A stretch of DNA of 6,053 nucleotides from an uncultured PS1 clade bacterium. GTDB lineage: Bacteria > Pseudomonadota > Gammaproteobacteria > PS1 > Pseudothioglobaceae. Positions 1 to 5,651 of the stretch are shown piece after piece. Both the position numbers and the translations under genes were made by a program. The notes beneath the pieces were generated by a model. The model worked only from the letters and a program-made list of their open reading frames with translations, was not told where the DNA came from and ran no database searches. The stretch covers positions 1 through 6,053 of the forward strand of contig CALFDA010000051.1 in assembly GCA_937950605.1 (NCBI GenBank). The letters are read 5' to 3'. The stretch's first letter is position 1; each line of letters starts with the position of its first letter.

Positions 1-287
1 AAAGTCATCAATTTTTGAATATTTTGTAAATCACGTTAGGTTAATGAGGGGGTTTTTATTATGTAGTTATTAAGCTGATTGACGACAGCAAAGACGCATG
101 CTCAAATTCTTGTAATAGTTTTAAATTCTTATACATAAATATCTAACTATCATTAAAATAGCAGGCGCTGGTAAGAATACAGCTACTATTTTTGTTATGT
201 GTATTGGTATTGTTTATATCAACGATAAGTTATAAAAAGGTGGTGAGTAATTTTTTTCGGTGTTTTTTATAATTTATGGGAGGCAAA
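1..287. other. AT-rich region upstream of the cold-shock gene, no gene seen
   Basis: I find no convincing gene on either strand. Short open stretches exist, such as one at the left edge on the + strand that ends near position 72 and could be the tail of a gene starting outside the window, but none has recognisable protein character. Cold-shock genes often have long structured leaders, so part of 180-287 may be transcribed leader. Candidate promoter hexamers such as TTGTTA at 192-197 with TTATAT at 214-219 are present, but in DNA this AT-rich they are weak evidence. Confidence 0.4.
278..283 (+). promoter_or_regulatory. Shine-Dalgarno site of the cold-shock gene; decides its start
   Basis: GGGAGG lies four bases before the ATG at 288. 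An in-frame ATG at 276 overlaps this site and would add four residues (MGGK) with no ribosome-binding site of its own. The ATG at 288, which gives the usual MSTTGTVKWF-type beginning, is therefore the better start. Confidence 0.8.
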
Positions 288-491
288 ATGTCTACAACAG
301 GAACAGTTAAGTGGTTTGATGCAAAAAAAGGTTTTGGTTTTATTGAGCAAGATGGTGGCGATGATGTGTTTGTGCACTTTCGCTCTATTCAAGGTGATGG
401 CTATAAGTCATTATATGATGGTCAAGAGGTAGAGTTTGATTTAGAAGATGGCGCAAAAGGGCCGCAAGCAATAAACGTTATTGCAAAATAA
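288..491 (+). CDS. CspA-family cold-shock protein
   Basis: This is a 67-residue single cold-shock domain protein, the normal length for the CspA family. Such proteins bind single-stranded RNA and DNA in the cytoplasm and act as RNA chaperones that melt secondary structure, in the cold or constitutively depending on the paralogue. The sequence shows the opening TGTVKWFDAKKGFGFI, with RNP1 at residues 14-19 (KGFGFI) and RNP2 at 27-31 (VFVHF), and it ends in the typical GPQAINVIAK. The start at 288 is preceded by a strong Shine-Dalgarno site. The gene is monocistronic, closed by an intrinsic terminator about 20 bases after the stop. The sequence does not show which Csp paralogue this is or whether it is cold-induced. 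Confidence 0.96.
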   Translation: MSTTGTVKWFDAKKGFGFIEQDGGDDVFVHFRSIQGDGYKSLYDGQEVEFDLEDGAKGPQAINVIAK

Positions 492-511
492 CTCTACATT
501 ATTAATAATTT

Positions 512-538
512 AAACCCAGTTTAGTCGCTGGGTTTTTT
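512..538 (+). terminator. Intrinsic terminator after the cold-shock gene
   Basis: AAACCCAG (512-519) pairs perfectly with CTGGGTTT (528-535) around an 8-base loop and runs into a T tract to 538. The stem holds four G-C pairs, enough for a rho-independent terminator of the + strand gene. Read on the minus strand, the stem is followed only by a broken T-rich stretch, so it may serve less well as the end of the converging metallopeptidase gene (stop at 588). Confidence 0.88.
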
Positions 539-587
539 CGTTAAAAATAAGTGATAAATATTGAATGGATTTGGTTGGACAGTGTTT

Positions 588-1244
588 TTACAGATTGTGT
601 AACTGGTGCCCATTATCTTTTAGCCATTTTCTTGCGGTTTTATAATCAGGCAATATCGATTGCACTAGATTCCAAAAATCCTGAGAATGATTTTTATGCT
701 TGATGTGAGATAATTCGTGCACAATCACATAATCAATAGCCGACATGGGGGCACCAGTTAGTAAATAATTTAGATTAATATTGTTAGTGCTACTGCAAGA
801 ACCCCATAGAGTTTTTTGTTTTTTTAGATGGATTTTATTGTATTTTAATTGATATAAATCGCTGTAATAGTCTAGTCTAGGTAAGGCAATTTTTTTAAAA
901 GCAGATTTATACCAGCGATAAAATTCGCTTGCAGCATCGCTATTGTGGCTGAGCTTAAACACCTTGCCATCAAATACAAGTCTATTATTAAGTGTTGTTT
1001 GTCGGATTAAGGGATATCGATTGCCTAAATATAGAAATTTTTCACCCGTTAAGTAATCGGGTTTTTTAATAATTTGGTTTTGTAATGCTTGAGTTTTTTG
1101 TTTAATCCAGTTAGATTTATTCTGAATAAATACCTCAATTTGTTGAATGGGAAGCCTATGGGGTGCACGCACAATAAGTTGTGCATTGCGATTTATTTGT
1201 AGACTGAGTGTTTTACGCTTGGAGCGAATAAGTTGATAATCCAT
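588..1244 (-). CDS. YgjP-like zinc metallopeptidase (DUF45, M48-type)
   Basis: This is a 218-residue predicted cytoplasmic metal-dependent hydrolase of the YgjP/DUF45 family; the substrate is not known for the family in general. The zinc site is clear: HELSH at residues 176-180 gives two His ligands and the catalytic Glu177, and His186 in KHKNHSQDFW is the likely third ligand (HExxHx5H). The family's WGSC motif is at 147-150, followed by the usual N-x-N-L-N-Y stretch before the helix carrying the HExxH. The N-terminal third (residues 1-100) is the beta-rich region seen in the longer members. I chose the ATG at 1244. An in-frame TTG at 1253 would add three residues, and neither has a clear Shine-Dalgarno site. 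There is no signal peptide or membrane segment. It lies 115 bases downstream of rdgB on the same strand and could be cotranscribed, though small hairpins sit in the gap. Confidence 0.9.
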   Translation of the reverse strand: MDYQLIRSKRKTLSLQINRNAQLIVRAPHRLPIQQIEVFIQNKSNWIKQKTQALQNQIIKKPDYLTGEKFLYLGNRYPLIRQTTLNNRLVFDGKVFKLSHNSDAASEFYRWYKSAFKKIALPRLDYYSDLYQLKYNKIHLKKQKTLWGSCSSTNNINLNYLLTGAPMSAIDYVIVHELSHIKHKNHSQDFWNLVQSILPDYKTARKWLKDNGHQLHNL

Positions 1245-1291
1245 AATTTGCAAGTATTTTTATATTGAGGACAATTTGTTAGAACTTATCG

Positions 1292-1307
1292 TTGGTATTT
1301 TTACCAA
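1292..1307. repeat. Small perfect inverted repeat between rdgB and the metallopeptidase gene
   Basis: TTGGTA (1292-1297) and TACCAA (1302-1307) form a perfect 6-bp stem with a TTTT loop. A second AT-rich inverted repeat, TTTTAAC (1332-1338) with GTTAAAA (1348-1354), lies closer to the rdgB stop. Neither has a convincing T tract on the minus strand, so I do not call a terminator. They may be weak terminators, processing sites or chance structures in AT-rich DNA. Confidence 0.35.
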
Positions 1308-1359
1308 AAAGTGGAATTGATTAGAAATTACTTTTAACACTCCACAAGTTAAAAAAATA

Positions 1360-1950
1360 TTAGCAAACCTTTAATTTTACTAACAATGCCTTAAGTGCCT
1401 TGGCTCGGTGTGAAACTGTATTTTTAATCGCGGGAGCTAATTCGGCAGCTGTGCAGTTGTGTTTTGGTAAATAAAACACGGGATCATAGCCAAAACCGTT
1501 GTTGCCGACTTTATGACGCAAAATTTCACCCTCCCAAGCACGCTGGACAATAATAGGGGTTGGGTCATTTGCATGTTTGACAAAAACACAAGCACACCAA
1601 AATCGGGCACCACGATTAATATTATCAACACCTTGCAGTTCTTCTAATAATTTTTGAGTATTGAGTTCATCATCGCCATGATTGCCCGCATAACGTGCAG
1701 AATAAATACTAGGCGCACCATTTAATGCGTCTACCACAAGACCCGAGTCATCTGCCAAAGCAGCAAGCCCTGACTGTTTAGAGGCATTACGCGCTTTAAT
1801 TAAAGCATTTTCAACAAAACTAAGCCCAGTCTCTGGCACTTCTTTAACGCCCATATCTTGCATTGACACAACATGGTAAATGCCCTCAAGCATTTTATTA
1901 AATTCTTTGATTTTGCCTTTATTATTGCTAGCTAAGATGATTTTTTGCAT
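1360..1950 (-). CDS. rdgB: RdgB, dITP/XTP pyrophosphatase (Ham1/NTPase)
   Basis: This is a 196-residue cytoplasmic enzyme that hydrolyses dITP, ITP and XTP to the monophosphate plus pyrophosphate, keeping deaminated purines out of DNA and RNA. All family motifs appear in order: SNNKGKIKEF near the N terminus (residues 8-17), ETGLSFVENALIKAR at 40-54, the catalytic ADDSGL at 67-72, GAPSIYSARYAG at 78-89, NGFGYDPVF at 151-159 and SHRAKAL at 180-186. Length is normal (about 197 in E. coli), so the gene is complete. The ATG at 1950 gives the standard MQKIILASNN beginning, but no Shine-Dalgarno site precedes it. It is divergent from rpiA with 38 bases between the start codons. One deviation from the usual consensus is ELAPAIKN where many members have an EEKN-like stretch before SHR; I do not expect loss of function from this. 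Confidence 0.97.
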   Translation of the reverse strand: MQKIILASNNKGKIKEFNKMLEGIYHVVSMQDMGVKEVPETGLSFVENALIKARNASKQSGLAALADDSGLVVDALNGAPSIYSARYAGNHGDDELNTQKLLEELQGVDNINRGARFWCACVFVKHANDPTPIIVQRAWEGEILRHKVGNNGFGYDPVFYLPKHNCTAAELAPAIKNTVSHRAKALKALLVKLKVC

Positions 1951-1954
1951 AGTG

Positions 1955-1960
1955 TATAAT
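1955..1960 (+). promoter_or_regulatory. Probable -10 box of the rpiA promoter
   Basis: A consensus TATAAT sits in the 38-base gap between the divergent rdgB and rpiA starts, 28 bases before the rpiA ATG, which would give a leader of about 20 bases. No good -35 hexamer lies 16-18 bases upstream, in what would be the rdgB 5' coding end. Transcription may depend on the strong -10 alone, or the site may be chance. Confidence 0.5.
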
Positions 1961-1988
1961 GTCGCTTTTTGATTTTTTGGAAACTATT

Positions 1989-2657
1989 ATGACACAAGAT
2001 GAAATGAAACAAGCAGTTGCGCAAGAAGCATTAAATTATGTCATTGAGGATAGCATTATAGGCGTTGGCACTGGTTCAACAGCTAATTTTTTCATCGATG
2101 CCTTGGCTAGCATAAAAGATAAAATTAAAGGCACGGTGGCTAGTTCTGAAGCAACAGCGCAACGGTTAGCATCACATGGAATTAAAGTTTTTGATTTAAA
2201 CGATGTTGAGCAAATATCGGTTTATATTGATGGTGCTGATGAATCAGATGCTAATTTAAACCTTATTAAAGGCGGTGGCGGCGCACTAACGCGTGAAAAA
2301 ATTGTGGCTGCGGTAGCAGATAGGTTTGTTTGTATTGCTGATGAGTCTAAATTGGTTGAAGTTATGGGAAAATTCCCTTTACCTGTCGAGGTTATTCCGA
2401 TGAGTATGAAATATGTTAGCCGTGAAATTGTTAAAAGAATCGGTGGCAATGTAGAACTTAGAGACTTTACCACCGATAATGGCAACTTTATTTTAGATGT
2501 AAGCAATTTAAAAATCACTAACCCAAAACAAATGGAAACCGAACTCAACAGTATTGTTGGCGTTGTTACTAATGGTCTGTTTGCTAATAGCCCCGCAGAT
2601 GTATTGTTATTAGCAACCCCAAATAATGTTCGTGTTCTTAACAAGCCGAACCTGTAA
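1989..2657 (+). CDS. rpiA: RpiA, ribose-5-phosphate isomerase A
   Basis: This is a 222-residue cytoplasmic enzyme that interconverts ribose 5-phosphate and ribulose 5-phosphate in the pentose phosphate pathway. In an autotroph it also serves the regeneration phase of the Calvin cycle. Visible motifs are the phosphate-binding loop GVGTGSTA at residues 25-32, SSEAT at 52-56, DGADE at 81-85, KGGGGALTREK at 94-104 and ADESKLV at 117-123. Asp81, Asp84, Lys94 and Glu103 fall at the same numbers as the catalytic residues of E. coli RpiA (219 residues), so the enzyme should be active. An in-frame ATG at 1959 would add ten residues but lies within the TATAAT region. The ATG at 1989, preceded by a weak GGAA at 1979-1982, matches the family's N terminus. 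The gene stands alone on the + strand, divergent from rdgB. Confidence 0.97.
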   Translation: MTQDEMKQAVAQEALNYVIEDSIIGVGTGSTANFFIDALASIKDKIKGTVASSEATAQRLASHGIKVFDLNDVEQISVYIDGADESDANLNLIKGGGGALTREKIVAAVADRFVCIADESKLVEVMGKFPLPVEVIPMSMKYVSREIVKRIGGNVELRDFTTDNGNFILDVSNLKITNPKQMETELNSIVGVVTNGLFANSPADVLLLATPNNVRVLNKPNL

Positions 2658-3029
2658 AAGATTGTGTGAGATTATCAGTTTGGACATAATACTTCTGTTG
2701 CTGTGTGCCTCAACATTAAAAATGATGTAAAGCAACATTGCAAATGTTTTGTATAGGTTTTAGGTTTGAGCAAATTATTGTGCGACCTATAAAACACAAA
2801 GTTTAGAATATTTATTTTTGCGTATTTGCCAAGTGAAAGACTTGAGTTGCACTCAAATCCTTAGAAAAACAACAAAATTATCTGTCTAAATTGCTTTTCA
2901 GAAATATGTGTATGTTGGACATACTTGTTTTTTACCAACATAACACACTTTGCTATGTTTTTGTGACTCTAGGGTTGTTTTGAACCTTATTTTTTAATCA
3001 AAAAATTGTGAAAGTTGGGGTTTGTTCTG
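2658..3029. other. Non-coding or fully decayed stretch after rpiA
   Basis: I see no intact gene. The first 100 bases hold a small perfect hairpin (AACATT 2734-2739 with AATGTT 2743-2748), which is weak as an rpiA terminator because only a short T run follows. Minus-strand frames across the stretch are short and stop-rich. Since the broken cytochrome gene ends somewhere near 3030 or further left, part of this DNA may be its eroded 3' end or a decayed downstream gene, but no haem motif survives here. Confidence 0.45.
2907..2947. repeat. Inverted repeat, 12-bp stem with one bulge
   Basis: TGTGTATGTTGG (2907-2918) pairs with CCAACATA (2935-2942) and CACA (2944-2947), with a single bulged A at 2943 and a 16-base loop. 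The loop side also begins a second smaller hairpin, GTATGT-TGG-ACATAC (2910-2924). Neither strand shows a clean T tract after the stem. It could be a relic terminator of the broken cytochrome gene or a leftover repeat. Confidence 0.4.
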
Positions 3030-4399
3030 CTAAAGGTTGTAATTTTCTAGGATAAATCTGTGTTTTGCGTTGTATTGTGGTTCGTTGGACAAAATGACAT
3101 CCCACTTTGAACAAACATACTTGATAAACTTAGCATCAACAACACAAATCATTGGTACAGGGTTTGCTTGAGCTTGTGGTTTAAGCATCTTGAAATCTAA
3201 ACGAATTTGAAAGTTTTTTAATAATTGGCTTGTTGTTTTTTTTTGCAGGTTGTCGGTGGTAAATGACAACCATAGCATTGTTATGCCCAAGAAGCATGAC
3301 AAGCATAACATTCTAGGCTTTCAGCGTATTTTCACATTGCTCATTGCAACTTTAGCATTAACACTCTTCCAAGTATTATTTTTTTGATTCTTTTTAATAG
3401 AGGCACATTAAAGTCATTACCCATTGCCGAGTGCATAATCACTGCTTCACCATCTTTTACCACATTGCCAAATGGATTCCCCTTGTGGTTTTAAGATAAC
3501 CATCTTTGGCAGGATAAACCGTGCCAAATACACTTTCTGACAAAATATTACGACTGAGTCCGTGTGGTTGTTTTTGATAATGTTTTGCCAAATTCCTCGC
3601 TGTATCCTAGAGGCAATTCCCAAATATATTTTTCGGGCGTTCCATGACAATCTTAGCATTCAATTTCAACTTGAGCAAATGTTGTAACTGGAATATTGCC
3701 ATCGCCATGCACATCAATTGTAGTATGACAATCTTGGATTTTCAGGACGCGATTTTATTTAATGGTACAGGTATCTGCAATAAATAGATATTGTTTGGCA
3801 TGAATCCTTGGTTGCTTGCCAGCCACCTAGATTTTCAGTAAATGGCGAACCTAGATTATATTGAGACATTTGCTAGTTTACTTACCAGCCACCTAGATTT
3901 TCAGTAAATGGCGAACCATAAGGAAACTCCATCAAGCCCTGATAAGATGCACCAATGCGCCTACCACGGTTATGGCAAGAATTACAAGTCTTTACAGGAA
4001 TGCCACCTGCTTCTCTGACACTATACATTTTGTGCGTCAGTATATGTCCTTCTTTCTTGTTTATCAATAGTCGGGTCATTTCCTTCATAAAGACTCTCAT
4101 TGCTATAAATCATATGGCAAGCAGAACAAACCCATACCGCGTCGCCACGTTTTTTCTCTACCTCTAACGCCAACATGACACCTTTGACACTGCTGACGTT
4201 GATAATTAATGCCTGCGCAATCCTAGAGTCATTTTCAATATCTGCTACGCTCGGTTGTGGAATTTATTCTAACTTATCTGGAATTTGCTTAGGACGAGCA
4301 AGTTTCATATCCTGCATATATTGTTTATTTTTTTGATCGATAAAAACAAGCACTGTTGCAAAATTAAAAATGACTAGCAAAAGCCAAAATTTTATTCAT
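3030..4399 (-). pseudogene. Broken membrane-anchored multiheme cytochrome c
   Basis: No single frame is intact, but switching among minus-strand frames gives one coherent protein. It starts at the ATG at 4399 with a membrane anchor (WLLLVIFNFATVLVFID), followed by soluble domains. Haem sites in order are CQRCH (4175-4189), CSACH (4114-4128), CNSCH (3972-3986), a degraded IQDCH that lost its first Cys (3725-3739), C-stop-DCH (3644-3658), CYACH (3296-3310) and CYGCH (3263-3277). Conserved-looking text between them includes YQGLMEFPYGSPFTEN, VHGDGNI and CHGTPEKYIWELPLGY. In-frame stops lie at 4264-4266, 3755-3757, 3653-3655 and 3281-3283. Frameshifts are evident at the T6 run 4150-4155, near 4020-4060, near 3480-3550 and at the T9 run 3236-3244. 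The intact ancestor would have passed electrons at or outside the inner membrane; its partner is unknown. The left boundary is uncertain, and the link of 3030-3230 to the rest is the weakest part. Confidence 0.85.
3819..3917. repeat. 33-bp direct repeat, 66-bp period, inside the cytochrome pseudogene
   Basis: An identical 33-bp unit occurs at 3819-3851 and 3885-3917, beginning ccagccacctag and ending gcgaacc. Similarity continues imperfectly for about ten bases to the left of each copy. On the minus strand it duplicates the codons for GSPFTENLGGW. The 66-bp period keeps frame, but the inserted copy brings stop codons, so it adds to the damage. It looks like a local tandem duplication that has since begun to diverge. 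Confidence 0.85.
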
Positions 4400-4461
4400 T
4401 TTTGCTTCAACAGATCTTCCTTTGCAATTTTTAAACCTGTAAGCGGTATATTTGTGATGTT
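4396..4461 (-). pseudogene. C-terminal remnant of an unknown gene upstream of the cytochrome
   Basis: Read on the minus strand, the 21 codons directly after the stop of the 240-residue gene stay open and end in ...LTGLKIAKEDLLKQK with a TGA at 4396-4398. That TGA overlaps the cytochrome ATG (4397-4399) as ATGA, the usual sign of translational coupling in an operon. I infer that a partner gene once lay upstream of the cytochrome and that only its last codons remain, cut off by whatever placed the 4462-5184 gene there. The remnant is too short to name a family. It is in the same frame as the 240-residue gene, which may be chance. Confidence 0.45.
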
Positions 4462-5184
4462 TCAATCATTTAGTAAATTCTTTATTTCATTCCCCATTTG
4501 TTGTAATAAATAATTACTGTTTAGACCAGAAGGACCGCTAAGAAATGGAACAACAACTAAAAGAGTTTCGCCAACTTTAACGTGGTAATATGTTCTGTCA
4601 TGTCTGTTTTTTTCTGATTGAGGTACAATTTTGCCTGTTTGGATTGTTTTATCAATATTTTCTGCGCCAAAAAACATGAGAAAATCAAGCAAATAATCAA
4701 TGCCTGTGCAAATAATGAGTTTGGGATTGTGTTCTTTTCTCTTTTGTGCAAAAAACGGAAAGCGATGACGTGAGCACCACTCATTAAAAAGGTGTCTACT
4801 TTCAAAACCAGTTATTTTATCTAAGCCATATTCGTGCCAACGACTATGATGTTGTGTTGAATTAAATCTAATAGGATAAAGATTTAGTTTCAATAATTCA
4901 TCACCAGTTAATTGGGCTACGTCTTTATAATCCTTAACATCTTTGCCGTTTATAGCAGTATAAAGTTTAGCAAAATTCATGCCATACTTATTCTTAAGGC
5001 TGTCTTTCCAATCAAATTGTTCAATTTGCTTCACACTACCTTGTTTAATTTCATCTGGTAAATTTTTGTAATATTCTTCACTACCATTGCTATATTCAAT
5101 ACCACAAAGCCAAATGTCAGCATCAGCGTTACCGCCATTGCAATAAGAAAAAGAGCAAGCCCAATCTATAAAATTTTGTTCCAT
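4462..5184 (-). CDS. Unnamed 240-residue protein, possibly uracil-DNA glycosylase-like fold
   Basis: This gene is intact, and I do not recognise its exact family. Visible features are an N-terminal stretch with Cys10 and Cys15 followed by ADIWLCGIEYSNG (residues 22-34), LNLYPIRFNS at 100-109, an aromatic and basic segment RHRFPFFAQKRKEHNPKLIICTG (139-161) and a C-terminal VVVPFLSGPSGLNS (210-223). A hydrophobic strand ending in C-G, then P-K-L-I-I-C-T-G, then a P-x-x-S-G-P-S loop recalls the order of motifs in the uracil-DNA glycosylase superfamily, where a late H-P-S loop contacts DNA. The usual His is absent here, so a glycosylase activity is only a guess. There is no signal peptide or membrane segment. 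The ATG at 5184 has a strong Shine-Dalgarno site. It is the only intact gene between the decayed cytochrome and the SulP gene, which suggests later arrival. Confidence 0.8.
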   Translation of the reverse strand: MEQNFIDWACSFSYCNGGNADADIWLCGIEYSNGSEEYYKNLPDEIKQGSVKQIEQFDWKDSLKNKYGMNFAKLYTAINGKDVKDYKDVAQLTGDELLKLNLYPIRFNSTQHHSRWHEYGLDKITGFESRHLFNEWCSRHRFPFFAQKRKEHNPKLIICTGIDYLLDFLMFFGAENIDKTIQTGKIVPQSEKNRHDRTYYHVKVGETLLVVVPFLSGPSGLNSNYLLQQMGNEIKNLLND

Positions 5185-5190
5185 AATTTT

Positions 5191-5196
5191 CTCCTT
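5191..5196 (-). promoter_or_regulatory. Strong Shine-Dalgarno site for the 240-residue gene
   Basis: On the minus strand AAGGAG lies six bases before the ATG at 5182-5184. It is a near-perfect site and fixes this start codon. The neighbouring rdgB and metallopeptidase genes lack such a site, so this gene is probably translated more strongly or has a different origin. Confidence 0.8.
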
Positions 5197-5226
5197 TTAA
5201 ATTTTTGTAAATTTCAAATAATTTTT

Positions 5227-5251
5227 TATTTTTAACGCTATGTTAAAAATA
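5227..5251. repeat. Perfect 10-bp inverted repeat upstream of the 240-residue gene
   Basis: TATTTTTAAC (5227-5236) and GTTAAAAATA (5242-5251) flank a 5-base centre, GCTAT. The centre of symmetry lies about 55 bases before the start codon at 5184, where an operator or promoter would be expected. As RNA it would be an AT-rich hairpin with only one G-C pair per arm end, weak as a terminator. A protein-binding palindrome of the form TTTAAC-N5-GTTAAA is the more attractive reading but is unproven. Confidence 0.5.
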
Positions 5252-5500
5252 GAGTTAAACAGACTATAACAATTATAAATTGCCGTGATAGGCTGATCCC
5301 AGTCAATTATATAGCCTATAAACCTGCTGAGTTGCTAAATAGTGGCAAAGCAAACAGCAAAAAATATTATGGGTTTACGCATAAAAAAATCACCGCGCTT
5401 AATATTGCAATAGCAGGGATTTTTGAAGAAAAGATTTTTAAAAAACAAACGAATTTAACCAAAAATTACTGTAAAAATTATCTAGTTTTCAATGCCTATA

Positions 5501-5520
5501 AGCACTTTATTGAAAGTGCT
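5501..5520. repeat. Perfect 8-bp inverted repeat within the fragment
   Basis: AGCACTTT (5501-5508) and AAAGTGCT (5513-5520) surround the loop ATTG. The stem has three G-C pairs and no T tract follows on either strand. A second pair, ATAGGCT (5288-5294) with AGCCTAT (5313-5319), lies 200 bases to the left. Both are in the otherwise unexplained stretch before the SulP gene. Confidence 0.4.
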
Positions 5521-5592
5521 AACATGAGCATTATCATAGACATAAAGGGTTTGGTTTTAATGATTAATTGCTTATTTGCAATGCTCTTACAG

Positions 5593-5598
5593 TATAAT
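5593..5598 (+). promoter_or_regulatory. Possible -10 box for the SulP gene
   Basis: A consensus TATAAT lies 53 bases before the SulP ATG, with TTGCTT (5568-5573) upstream at a rather long 19-base spacing. No other convincing promoter is seen between the decayed fragment and the gene, so this is the best candidate. Confidence 0.4.
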
Positions 5599-5651
5599 CG
5601 TCCACGCTTGTGCTTTCTGGACAATCTCACTATTTACATAGGAATCAATTC

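Noticed and set aside
268..273. TATAAT just before the cold-shock gene
   Set aside because: A start from this box would fall at or inside the ribosome-binding site and start codon at 278-290, and no -35 hexamer stands at the right distance; it is most likely AT-rich chance.
1437..1631. Minus-strand open frame of 64 codons
   Set aside because: It is a shifted frame inside rdgB with no ribosome-binding site or recognisable motif.
2222..2644. Minus-strand open frame of 140 codons
   Set aside because: It lies wholly antisense to rpiA, whose motifs are unmistakable, and its translation has low-complexity Ser/Thr/Leu composition typical of a shadow frame.
2911..3320. Extra haem sites left of the CYGCH motif
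   Set aside because: A Gly-Cys-His appears near 3094-3100 on the minus strand, but without a Cys three residues earlier in any frame, so I did not count it as a CxxCH site.
3955..4167. Plus-strand open frame of 70 codons
   Set aside because: It runs antisense to three haem motifs of the broken cytochrome; the minus-strand reading explains the DNA better.
4557..4805. Minus-strand open frame of 82 codons
   Set aside because: It is a shifted frame inside the intact 240-residue gene, with no start signal.
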